Source: Spirodela intermedia
Lineage: Eukaryota > Streptophyta > Magnoliopsida > Alismatales > Araceae
Direction of reading: 5' to 3'
Assembly (NCBI GenBank): GCA_902729315.2
Contig: LR746277.1
Location: 2,175,001-2,239,000 of the forward strand
DNA length: 64,000 nt
Positions 1 through 11,600 of the stretch are shown in pieces. A program made the position numbers and the translations under genes. The notes under the pieces are model-generated. The model did not search any database. It was not told the DNA's origin and saw only the letters and a program-made list of their open reading frames with translations. How positions within the stretch are numbered: the stretch's first letter is position 1; each line of letters begins with the position of its first letter.

Positions 1-1062
1 TTTCATGACCTAAAATGACATTTTTTCTTTGGTATCTATTTTGTCATCATCAAATTGAAATTCACTCTAAAGTTAGACTAATCGTCATCTATAATTTTAA
101 ATTGTCATGATAGGTTTAATATTTGATATTAAAATTGATCTTCCTTATACAGGCCACTTTATCAAAAGTATTTTTCATTTGTTGATTAAACCTTGTGCAC
201 ATTTCAAATATTTGTGGCATAATCTGTACCTTAAATTGTGAGGTGATTACCTCTAAGATGAACACATTTATTGTGCTCGCAATGGGACTTCCTTCTTTGA
301 CACTTATTTTTTTCATTTCATTCATATTTAGAATTAAAAACAATAAGTGGAAGGTATGACTAAATAAGGAAAATAGATAAACCTTAAACATGCTTGTCAT
401 GCTCTCTACATAGCAAGACACACCTTACTTAGCCCTAATCAAACGAGAAGAGTAGGAAGAGCATAGAACTAATCACCAGTTTTTTACCTATCAATAGTTA
501 GTATGCAGTTGAATGGGTATCACTTTTAAAGGCTTGCCCACCAAAGATTTGAATACTAACTAGTACATTCTTTCCAAGAAGATTATCATTATAACTTACT
601 CAGTGCAGTACCCACAAACACTCAAGTAGATTCTACCTCATCTTACATAGCTCCTCCTCTCATAGCATCAAGAATTGGCACTTGAACTTTGAATTTCCAT
701 CACTTCCACATTGAAACCATGGAAGATTACATCATTTTTAACCCCGAAAAAATAGATTCATCTCTCTTTTCGACCAGCTCCTCTGCGCTAATAGCATCAG
801 GGCACGTTGCTATCACCAAGAATGTCTCTACAGTGAAACGTCAGTTAATCTCCATCCAGTGTATGTTGAAACCGTGGAGAACCACACCGTTGCTGACCAA
901 AGAAAGGAGCATGATTCCACAACATTTAGGACTCTTTCTCTAGTCAATGAGAAGAAAGGCATCCTCTCCCATTCTCATAATCAACACAGCCGAACGAGAG
1001 ACGTCCTCCATTTATGCAAAGATAGTTGAAGGAAACTCGTTGGTTACCCTACAATATCATCA
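1..1062. other. Gene-free AT-rich stretch downstream of the GH81 gene
   Basis: Only short ORFs with low-complexity or AT-driven composition are present, and none resembles a protein family I know. The last few tens of bases probably hold the 3' UTR of the minus-strand GH81 gene. No mobile-element domain was recognised. Confidence 0.6.
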
Positions 1063-3276
1063 TCACTGGTGATAGAGACTGAACCAGCAGCCTCTCCCAT
1101 GGCTCCCATTTCTTCTGCTGTAGAGCCACCAGAGCATATTCGAGAGGGAGTTCCCGTCGTCGAACTGGGACAGCGCTCTGGTCTTCTCCAGCCCCGCCGC
1201 CGTGTCGTAGACCCCCTCCAGCGCGTAGACGAAGCCCTTCCATCCTTCTCCAACGCCTTCCCTCCCCAGCGCCGGCGACGCCCACCTCACCAGCTCCCTC
1301 ACAAACCCAACGTCCCTGAACAGGAGCTCCGTGATGGGCAACAATGGCAGCACCTGGATCCCCAGCCTGCATTCCTTCCACTCCGGCGGCGCGAACCAGA
1401 GGCCGCCGTCCCTCTTGTTGGCCCACAGCACCCCCACCACCCGGTTCTCCCTGCTGAACTCATCCTCGTAGATGCCCCCTCCCTCCTTCACGTGCCACCA
1501 GGTCGCGGCGGCGCCGATCTCCAGCGCCGCCAGCGTCGACCCCACAGCGACGAGGTGGGTGTCGCCGTAGCTCATCCCCAGCAGCGCCGCCGCGTAGTAC
1601 CCGTTCACAGCCTCGCTAGTGCTCTCCTGGTTCCTACCGTCGGCGAACTCCGTTAGCCCCCCGGCCCACGAGTGCAGCTTCCACAGGTCGAAGCAGCGCA
1701 GCATGGGGAAGCTCGAGGAGGTCTTCTTCTTGGAGAGGTTCATGAAGTCGCCGGCCATGGCGTAGCTCTGTGGCATGTACTTCCTTCCCCACGCCGGATC
1801 GAGCTTCGACAGCACGGCCATGGCGTAGAGGAAGTAGCCCAGATGGTAATGGTGGTCGTTGTAGATGCCGAACCCGAAGTCCGCACCGGCGTCGGCGAGG
1901 CCCTGCTCGGAGACGACGCCGCCCCACCGGCGGTCGTAGCGGAGCCCGTTGCCAGCAAAGGTCCCCTCCAGCCATGGAGTGATCGCCGCCGACAGGAAGC
2001 TCCTCACCGCCGGGATGAGCTCGTGGCAGGAAACCTCTTCCGCGATCAGAGCCAGCCTGGCGGCGCGAGCGACGGCCTTCCCGAAGAAGTAGGAGGAGGT
2101 GGTGGCGATGGGCTTGGCGGCGAGCTCGCCGACGTCCTTCCTCAGGGCGGCAGCGATCTCCGGGAAGCCGACCTCGGCGACGCCTCCGATGGAGTGCCAG
2201 GTGATGGGGATCGGGTCCGTCTTCAATACCCACGAGTCCCCCACCACGCCGACGAGCTCCCCGTCGATGCTCCTGTACCTGAACTCCTCCAGCACGGCGC
2301 CGCCGCCGCTGCGGGAGAGGAGCTTCAGGTGGAGCGGGTGAGCCAGGAGGAGGAGCTCCCCCCAGCCCTTGGTCTCCCACCTGTACTCCACAGAGAAGGC
2401 CCGGGTGAGAAGGGCCTCGCCGGAGACGGCGTAGCAGCAGCTGAAGCGGTCGAGGATCGGCTCGCAGCTGGGGCTAGGGAGGTAGGCGACGCGCAGAACG
2501 CCGGCGAAGCCCTCGCCGGAGCTGAGGACGGAGGGGGAGGACCGGGTGAGGCGGAGCGGGGAGGACGAGTAGCAGAGGAAGGTCTGGCCGCTGTTCAGCT
2601 TGACGACGTGTTTGGTGTGGTTGGGATTGGAGGTGACTGAGAGGATCGCGTGGACGGTGGAGAGAGAGACGGGGGCGGTGGCGGTGGTGGTGGCGCAGGT
2701 GACGAATGGGCTGCCACGGACGAGGAAGAAGCGGAGGGGCGGCAGATCGAGGGTCACGCTGAGAGCATCGAAGGCAGAAACGACGTGCCTGGCGCCGCCG
2801 CTGCCGTTGGCGGCGGTGGCGGAGATGGTGAGGTCGGCGGTGAAGGTCTGGTAGATGAAGAGCGGGGCGACGAAGCGGGAGGGGTAGCAGACTGTGAGGG
2901 AGGAGCCGGAGGACTTGATGAGGTAGGGGTGGATGTACTCCGGTTGGTCGCCATTTCTGAGGACGAAGTTCTGGAAGAAAGAATTGGTGGGAAGCGGGGA
3001 GGAAAGCAGATGAGGGGCGAAGAAGGCGGAGGGATCGGGGAGAACGGAGGAATTCGACGCAGGGAAGAGGAAAGGGGCCTGGTGCCCACCGGCCATGGCG
3101 GACGGCGGAGACGGCGGAGACGACAGCGACGCTGGAAAGGTTGGGAATGATCCTGGTGGCTGCTGCGGCTGATTCGTTCTCTTCTTCTTCCTCCTGCTGA
3201 CCGCTTTATCCACCAGACGACGCGCAGACACTGAGAACCTTCTGCCCATCTTCCTCAACATAGTCTCCCCCGCCAT
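1063..3276 (-). CDS. Glycoside hydrolase family 81 endo-1,3-beta-glucanase, single exon
   Basis: The 737-residue protein matches plant GH81 enzymes, which hydrolyse internal beta-1,3-glucan (callose- or laminarin-type) bonds with inversion. After a basic, proline-rich N-terminus (about 1-70), the typical start of the fold is visible in 'LPTNSFFQN' and 'PYLIKSS'. The catalytic segment has YNDHHYHLGY, with the predicted general acid Asp474, and QESTSEAVNGYY, with Glu551 and Glu555 spaced four apart as in characterised GH81 enzymes. The length is close to Arabidopsis At5g15870 (about 745 aa). The ATG at 3276 begins MAGETMLRKM. No clear secretory signal peptide is seen: the N-terminus is arginine/lysine-rich, so the location is uncertain. 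The gene is strongly GC-rich and intronless, which creates long spurious ORFs on the other strand. A callose or pathogen-wall role is known for the family; here it is inferred. Confidence 0.93.
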   Translation of the reverse strand: MAGETMLRKMGRRFSVSARRLVDKAVSRRKKKRTNQPQQPPGSFPTFPASLSSPPSPPSAMAGGHQAPFLFPASNSSVLPDPSAFFAPHLLSSPLPTNSFFQNFVLRNGDQPEYIHPYLIKSSGSSLTVCYPSRFVAPLFIYQTFTADLTISATAANGSGGARHVVSAFDALSVTLDLPPLRFFLVRGSPFVTCATTTATAPVSLSTVHAILSVTSNPNHTKHVVKLNSGQTFLCYSSSPLRLTRSSPSVLSSGEGFAGVLRVAYLPSPSCEPILDRFSCCYAVSGEALLTRAFSVEYRWETKGWGELLLLAHPLHLKLLSRSGGGAVLEEFRYRSIDGELVGVVGDSWVLKTDPIPITWHSIGGVAEVGFPEIAAALRKDVGELAAKPIATTSSYFFGKAVARAARLALIAEEVSCHELIPAVRSFLSAAITPWLEGTFAGNGLRYDRRWGGVVSEQGLADAGADFGFGIYNDHHYHLGYFLYAMAVLSKLDPAWGRKYMPQSYAMAGDFMNLSKKKTSSSFPMLRCFDLWKLHSWAGGLTEFADGRNQESTSEAVNGYYAAALLGMSYGDTHLVAVGSTLAALEIGAAATWWHVKEGGGIYEDEFSRENRVVGVLWANKRDGGLWFAPPEWKECRLGIQVLPLLPITELLFRDVGFVRELVRWASPALGREGVGEGWKGFVYALEGVYDTAAGLEKTRALSQFDDGNSLSNMLWWLYSRRNGSHGRGCWFSLYHQ

Positions 3277-3895
3277 GCGAGATTTCTGAGATTTTGACCT
3301 AAAGGGCTTACCTGACGGGGACCCATGGCCGGCTCCTCCATGGCTTCATCTGCAACCCCCCCAACAAGGGAACCTTCCCTTGTCCATTAATCATCCTCTT
3401 TCTCTCTCTCCCCCGTACTCACTCCACCCACCATGGAGGTAAGGAACCAAAAGCTTTTGTGACCTACCTAGTTGACAAGACAAGATAGCCATGGGTGATG
3501 GTGACGATGGTGGTGGTGGTGCTACAGGAAGCATGAAAATCAGGGAAAAAACAAAAACTTTTGAGGAAAATTTTCATGGCCTATTTGGATTATGCGCAAT
3601 CATAATTCTTATTTTTACGGGTTTTTTCCGTAGAACACGAGGGAATCATGCCACAGGCCGTCCATCTGGCACGAATACGAGAACTATAAGATGATCAAAT
3701 GCACCTGGCAAGGGAGACCCGGAGGAAAATTTTCATGGCCTATTTGGATCATAATTCCTACCCTGAATCGGGTTTTTCAGTAGAACTCGGGGAAATCAAG
3801 TGCCACACAGGCCATCCATCTGGTATGAATACAGCAATTATATAAGTAAGATGATGATCAAATGCACCTGGCCCGGAGGAAAATCTAAGGCTTAT
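3277..3895. other. Intergenic region: GH81 upstream DNA and RBM25 3' flank
   Basis: This 619-bp spacer separates the GH81 start from the RBM25 stop, both genes on the minus strand. It must hold the GH81 promoter and the RBM25 3' UTR. Most of it is taken up by a direct duplication of about 158 bp, listed separately. No coding potential is seen. Confidence 0.6.
3563..3880. repeat. Tandem duplication, two imperfect copies of about 158 bp
   Basis: Copy 1 (about 3563-3720) and copy 2 (about 3721-3880) both start with GGAAAATTTTCATGGCC, run through a CCATCTGG segment and end in CAAATGCACCTGG. A third start (GGAGGAAAAT) follows at about 3875. The copies differ by substitutions and small indels, so the event is not recent. 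They lie between RBM25 and GH81, inside likely regulatory sequence. Confidence 0.85.
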
Positions 3896-6800
3896 TTATT
3901 TAGTCTTCAAGGCGAGGCCGGTCTCCACCTTCTTGATCTCGAAGATGAGCATCCTCCACATCTTGAGGACGAACATCTCAGCCTCGTCGTCCAAGATCGA
4001 CTGAAGCAGCTCCAGCATCTGTGAGGCGTGAACATGCTCCCTCGTGCTCGAAACGATGTAGTCCACCAGGGTGGTCTCCTCCTCCCCCAGAAACTCTGTT
4101 ATCTTCTTCGAGATCCACGGCCTCATCCTCTCATGCAGCTCATGCTGGAAATTCACAGCAAATAGATCATTCAACCACAAATTAATACCAACTTTAATGT
4201 AGAAATAAATTAATTCATGTTTCTCTTGATGGGAAAGCTGCAGACCTTGTCGTAGACATCCCAGTTGATCTCATATGCAAACAGCTTCTCCTTGGTCTTC
4301 GGAATCATGTCGATCAGCTGCTTGGCATCCAAAAGCTTCCTGTTCTCAGAAGATCTGACCTTATCTTCCTCATCTCTGCCCCGATGAGGCCTCTCGTGTG
4401 TCTTCTCTCTATGAACATCTCTCGTGCGACCGTGTTCGTCGTCATCCCGACTCCGGTCCCTCTGGCTTGATCTCCTGCTCCTTTCCTCTGGCTCGGGCCG
4501 GTCCTCTTTCGGGTTAGCCACTGAAATGCGCTTGGCGAATTCGGCAGCCGCCACCAGGTTGGCGGATGGCCCGGACGCAGTGGCCTGCACTGCCTGGAGC
4601 TCCTCGGTAGAGTAATCGATGGGGACCAGAGGCCTCATCTTCTTGTCTTGCACGCCCTCATCGTCCTCTTGGTGGAAGACCGACGGGACGGCTGCCCGCT
4701 TCCCAGATGCCATTAGACCAAAGCCCAGCTTAAGGGAGGAGATGTTGCTCCCCTGCTTTGGCTCTGATGCTGTCGGTAAATCTGGGAGCATGCCATTGCC
4801 ATTGCCATTGCCATTGCCATTATCATTGCCATCGCCACTCCGGAGGGCTTCCTCTCCTTTAGAAGTCAAGAGTAAGGAAACATTTTAGGAGTGGTGCAGT
4901 TAGAGAACTAGAACGGAAGGAGATCTTAAGACTTACCAGCACTATCATTCTCCCCATCGAAAGAGAAATTCGCTTCGGGTCTCTCAGCAGGAAGCTCCGG
5001 CTGATCTTCCACAAGCATTTCTTCTTCTGGGGCCACTTTACCCTTGTCCCCGTTTTCTTGTCCGGATAGGCGAGATTCTTCCTTCCGCTTCAGCTCCTCA
5101 ATCACCCTCTTCTTGGCTTCTGCGATTTCCTCCTCTTCCCGTAACCTGTCAGCCAAATCTTCTTCCTTTTCACGCTGCCTCTTCCTCCTCTTCTCCTCGA
5201 GCATGCTACTCCTGTGTCTCCGTTTCCTAGTGTCATCGTCGTCACTGTCAATTTCCTGATCCTTGATTTCCCTGCGGCGTTCACGAGCTCTCTCCTTCTC
5301 CCTCTCCATCTCTCTCAGCCTCTGGTTTTCCTTCTCTCTTTCTCGAGACTCCCAATCCTTCACAAGGTCCTTGTACAGGCGCTCACTCTCCCTAATTTTC
5401 ATCTCACGTTCTCTCTCCCGCCTCACTCTCTCCCTCTCCCGTTCCCGCTCATATCTTTCAAGTTCTCTCTCTTTGTCCCGTTTAAGATCCCTCTCCCTGT
5501 CTCTCTCTCGACTTCTATCTCGCCTCTTTGTCCTATCAGATGAGCTTGCTTCAGATCTATCATGGTCAGCTGGTGGCTTGGTCTCACTCATCATCTCATC
5601 ATCTCTTTTATCTTCACCTGCATCTAAAACACGAGAAGAAATCATGACTTATTAAATCAAAATCATCAACAATATTAACAACAAGAAAGACAAGAGGAAG
5701 AGTATGAATGCAGACAATGGGTCTCATTCACCAGGACTGACCATGTTTAATGATATCCACGTCCGAGTCTCCATCCCTTGATTTACTGGGAGCCTCAGAG
5801 TTTGACTTCGCGGTATCAGAAGCAGTCTCGAAAGGTGGCGGAGGAAGAAGTGGCTTGTTCTTCAGCCTCTCCTGCATCATGTTCGTGAGCCTCTCCAGAG
5901 CATCCCTGTCAGCATCACGATCTTCCTCGGAAACGATACCAAATTTCTGGGCGTTGTCTTGCTTCTCCTTGTTCTCAGATTCTTCATTTGCCTCAGGGCT
6001 TTCATCTGCGGGCTTTGGAGGCTCCTGTTTCTCAGGACCTGATGGACTTCCATTTTCTGGCTCAGAAACTTTGGCTTCAGATTCCTTAAGCTTTTCCCTC
6101 TCTGTCTTTTTATCAACGTATCGCTCAAGATATTCCCTAGTAGCTTGGTTAACATTGAGCTGTCCAACCATCATATATAGCTAATCAGTATAGATTAACC
6201 ACAGAAAAAATATGAGCGAAGAAACATTCGGAGAGTATTAGTGATCAAAGAAGTATATATCATACGCATCTATAGCTTGTGAGAGTAAAGAAATTCCATT
6301 CAACAATATGCACATGAACAAGTATTTTCCTTAAGGGAAAGCCACGCAAGGGCATGAAAAGAAATTTTTTAAAAAACTCATAATAAACATAAGCTTGCAG
6401 AGGATAGGAATGAACTTGCCACAATCTACCATTGGTGTTTCAAAATTTGTATTCTTTCCACTAAAAGAAACTTGAAACGACGAAAAAATTCCAGGTCAAA
6501 GTTGAGAAATTATAATTTCACAAAATTGCTCATAGCTGATGTCATTACTAATCTTCATCTAAGGCTTGGAAATAATGATCATCGTCCTGCAGATGCAGAC
6601 AAGGTTGTTTAATAGCATGGAATTTGAGTGGGCGACTTCCCACAGTTCACTTGACAGTAAAGTTAGGAACGTCTTACCTCAAAGAAAAGAATCGTTGATT
6701 AATTGCTAGCTTATAAGGTTCAAGAGACTAAATAATTAAGTATGTGTTGACTATAGTTTTTACTAATCCCCCATTTAAAAGGATAATATCCCTAGCATTT

Positions 6801-8593
6801 GTATACCTCATCTCATGGTCCATGTTCCGGTACTTTATTGCACGTCCAACTACATACACCGATTCATCTCATGATACGAAGACTATTTACAAAGACTAGA
6901 CATGCAATGTTAACACAAGTACCCAGTCATACCCTCTAAACCAAAAACTTATGTTCACTTAATGCTTTGATGGTTCAGAGAATTACGGTGTAATGAATTT
7001 AATTAGGCATCACCCACATGTAATGATAGTCATAAGCCACTCTACAAAAGTACACACCTTTCCATGAACCCTAATTACTTTCTTCTGAAAATGCAGAGTA
7101 CAGCATAGTCATTTAAGAAAGAAAATGGGGAAAAAGCATCATTCACAATCAAGAAGAAACGTCCCTATAGAAGAGAAACAGTGCACACCAAAAAGGTGCA
7201 TGCTACTGCATGTATCTAGGGCTTCAATAGTGGAAGACTCATCTTTACCAATAATGCATAGGATACTTGCCTATTTTTAATCCAAGACAAAACGAGAAAT
7301 ATTATCCACTGAACAAGGACACGGGTGAGTTAGATAGAGCATACCTTAGGTAAGTGAAAAGAAAAGATGAGTAGGTTTGCCTTTCCCTAATATCTAGAAA
7401 TATTCTTAAATAATAGAACAATGTAAAATTTTGACAAATGAGATGAAGCATGTCTACACATACAAATGAATATCAAAAAGAAATTTTTGCGAAAAAAATT
7501 TAAATAATAGAATAGTTGATTGGCCAACAATGAATTGTCGTCATTAATAATCATTATACTTAAGTTATGGATGATTTCATCAGTAAACATTTTTATCCGA
7601 ACAAAGGACAAAATCTACACAAAAAGGCAGGTCGCAACTTGTTGGCTGCAATTGCAAAAACGCAGCTGCTCTATTCACAAACAACCAATTGTCTGCCATT
7701 CTTATGATCCATATTTTCAATATGTAGTTATGGAGCCATCTGTAATTTGGGTGAAACCTATTTAATAATTCCAGAAGGCATTTCTACGAATTACCATGAT
7801 CTACAGAAAACTTGCAATCTGAGGAAAGAATTCAAACTAATTTTAGAAGGAAGAAGGCCCAAAGCCCAATAAGAGAGTAATGGTCAGCATTACTTTTAAG
7901 GATGGAGGGAAAGGAGCAGTTATAGAAAGGAGCGGTTACAGCAAAGAGCAACTATGACAAGTAGCAGTTATAACAAGGAGCAGGATAAGGAGCAAGAAAC
8001 GAAGGGATCAAGGGGGGGAATCGGTGGTATTGTGCTCGTGGATCAACAAGAGGGCTTGGGGGTTCAGATCGGGAGTTGCATGCGACTCTCCAATCTGTTC
8101 CTAATTCTTCTACTGTTTCTGCTTCTTCATCTGTTTCTGTTTCTGTCTTATTTTCATCAAATAAGACAAGTTCGTCATTCTATGATTTGGGATGTTATCG
8201 CATTTTCCCCAAGGCAAATCCTACTATAAGTCTGATGTACTAATTCAATGCCTCCTAAAGAGTAACGGAGGAGTGCGAAGGTAGGCTCAAGCGTTGATTC
8301 TGCTCGTGAGCGTAATGGTCGTATCTCTGGAACGCTGTAATCTAATAACAAGGTGATGAAATATAATCCTTAATTTTTTTGTTAAAAAGACTGCTTTGAA
8401 ATGAAGTAATCTCTCCCAGTTGCATCTGACGCTTTGGCCAAGTCTGGTGCTTATTAGCACAGACACAGAGAGAGAGGGAGAAAGGGGCTTGAAGAGGAAG
8501 AGATACTAAAACTCAGAAAGTAGTAGAGAGAGAAATTTGAGAGCTGGGGTGAGATGTGTGTGCGTGTGTACATATATATATATATAGACACAC

Positions 8594-8640
<47 letters not shown>

Positions 8641-11600
8641 CCATAGAGTGGAGATTGGCCATAAGACAAAGGCAAAGTTTCATATTACCCATAATCAAAA
8701 TACGAAATCGAAGGGAAACTGAAGTCATCTACTAAGAAGGAGGGCTTAGAGAAGAAAGGAAAGAAGATGAGCGTCAAACAAAGAACAAAGGGCCAGGTAA
8801 AGTTTAAGATGAACGATGAAACAATGAACAGAGCAATCAATGTTGAACATTGATTGCGAGGAATCCAGCTAAAGGACGAGAAATAAGTTGAAGATCTAAA
8901 CAGACACTAGAGCAGAGACCACCGACTTTCTAACAAACAAAGATACGAAAAGGGCACCAGAGCTGGACAGGACAGACACTAGGGAAGAAATGCTGCTAGA
9001 GATTGGAAATGCATCGACAGGATGTATTTTTTTATGAAGTCAGCAAATAAGGCCTTCTAACTCTATATGTTCTTTCTTGTCTCCCTTTGGTGTATTTTTC
9101 CCGTCTTTACCCCTTCTGAACTCCTTCTCCTCTTCCACTTTCCCCACTACAATAGATTTTTTCTTATCCGAGCTCTTTCCCCATTATCCTTTTAGAGATA
9201 CCTACCTCTCATTTATGTAGTGAGGGTACCAAGCATTATTATTGTTTATCAAAAAAATCTCTAGGTAGCAGGGTGGTTGCATATAACTTATGCATTTGAA
9301 ACGTTTTCGTCAAAAACAGCAAACAATTGTGCGTTAGAAAATGATTATGCTCAGCAGAATTTTCAAGTTATCACCAATATCTTGGACAGGAGGCTGCCAA
9401 GACAACTACGACATCTGACCACCTTGCCAAGCTGGCATTCGCAAAGAACACAAACACTCGTTTTCACGTCCAGGAGTAAGATCACACTCGTTCATTGCAA
9501 GCAACCATGCACCAGCATTCAGACCACAGTTGCAACAAGAAAAGTACAGTCTGTACTAGTGAACGAAAACATGAATCCACATCATCTTGCAATGAATAAT
9601 CACTGGGCAAATGCTACCGCCAAAATTATATTTTTTGTAATATGCAATATATTTTAGATAATATTATATTTAATTCAAATTAAAATACGCATATTAATCC
9701 ATATATTGTTCTAAATAAAAATTATTTTAATAAATTTAAGTAACATGTTCCCCATATTTTTATTTTTAATTGCTGGATGTACAGGTGTTATTTGCGTTTA
9801 TATTTTCCACAAATCTTACTTATTAATATAAATCAAAGTTACGCCTGACCCAGCACCCCATCAGGTCACTAGGCAGTGAGGTGGCAGATCACCACCTAGA
9901 TCACCTGGGTCGTCTTCAAATCTCAATGATCAATAACCAGCTTCACTTTGTCTGTTGAAAATTGGCATTGCTCTAGCCTATATAGGTCCCCCCAGATGTA
10001 ACCAAGCTCCACCAACCAAATTAATAATAGCTTAAACATTCATAAGCCCCTCTTCAACTCTTATCTGTGAGAAAAAGCAACCAAAATAAACAACATAGCA
10101 GCCAGGTAGATAGCAGCATTTGATTGTTGAACAGCCCCAATTTAACATAGCATACGAAGAAGAGATGATCCGACTTTATTACAGCATCCTCAAGCACAAA
10201 AATTTACAAATTATTGCACGATAAGCAACCAATATCATAGAGCTGATGAAAAGGAGAAACGACCGAGATTTTATTTCCCGCACAATCATCAGTGTGAAAA
10301 GGTTACCATCAACAGATGTGGTCAAAAGAAAAGCAGTAACTAAATAAAGAGGCAGTTAGAACCTAATTAAATTGAGAGGAAGCAAATACATAATAAGAGC
10401 AGAAATACAAGAATAATACAAACTGAAAAAAAATCAAATTGTTAGGGGATACTTACAAGAAGCTTTGCACTGATTTATTTTAGCCTAAACTAAAAGTCGG
10501 CAAAACTAACATTATGGAAAAACTAAAAGGATAAAGTAGCCGGAATCAGAGGCACTAGTAAGTGTTACATTTGAGAAGATGGTGAATGACTAATCAACTT
10601 GAAAAAGACTTATCATAAAGATCTCAAAATAAATAGACATACCACCAGCTCTTGTCCATCCATGTTGAGTTTATTTAAGAGTCGCAGAGCACGAAGAACT
10701 CCTTCAGCTGACTCAAATTCACAAAAGCCGAATCCTCTAAAAGTACCATCAGATGGGTTCTCAGCACGCTTCCAACTCTTCACAGGTCCACAAAGCTTCA
10801 TATAAGCAACACATTAGAAATCACATGGTCGTCACAAGGTTTCTGAACGAAAAGAAATATGTGTATGCATCCAAAACAGTAATTTATCTTGAACAAAATA
10901 GCATAAGCTTACTCGAAGTAGTGACTCCAGGAATTCATTTTCAACAGTTGAAGCAATTTTTCCAACATACACCGTTGTTTGTGGTTTTTCTGCTGGTGCA
11001 ACAATTGGGACCGCTGGTCTGACAACTGGCGCAACAAGTGGAAGAATACCACGAATTCCCTGAATAGGAGGTCGAGAAAGCTGCGGAATCACGCCCATTG
11101 GAGCCCCAGGAGGTCGTTGAGGAAAACCAGGGTGGACCATAGTAGGATACGGTGAAGGATAACGAGGAACTCCTGCATGAATAGAAAACATTCTATGCAA
11201 ACTTGTCAGATCGAAATAGAGACGAATGAAACAGTAAGGTGTTACAGACCATCGTGTTGAATGTTTTATTTGATAACTTAAAAAGTGTAGACGAATTCGG
11301 CCAGCAAGATTCAATGCTGTTACCACAAAAAAGTACATTGGAGAATTGCGGTGAAAGTACAGCAACAATTTACAGGATAAGCATTGACAAAGAGGAAAAT
11401 AATTTATAAAACGATAGATATGTGAAATTTCCTTACCTTATCTACAGCATTGAGCATATTCTTTCGTACATATCCGAGCCAGTATAACATGATATGAGCA
11501 ATTACGAAACTTCAAGCATCTTGCTCACACCACGGTAATAGACACAGAAACTCTAAATATTTCCATTAAACCTAAGCGCCTTGTTAGTTACAAGGGAGTG

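Larger units (their letters stand above)
6160..10642. other. 4.5-kb intron of the RBM25 gene (no exon found inside)
   Basis: The flanking exons join in phase: the RRM exon ends ...GQELV and the next begins LNVNQATREY, a junction conserved in plant RBM25. No coding exon is therefore missing. The intron is AT-rich and carries a 16-bp minisatellite (7911-7984), (AT)n/(AG)n tracts (8572-8637), and an unplaced transposon-like stretch around 7.9-8.4 kb without recognisable domains. Confidence 0.75.

Noticed and set aside
1672-2640. Long plus-strand ORF (322 codons) opposite the GH81 gene
   Set aside because: It is a shadow of the GC-rich GH81 coding sequence; composition is Val/Gly/Glu-rich with no family, while the minus strand has intact GH81 catalytic motifs.
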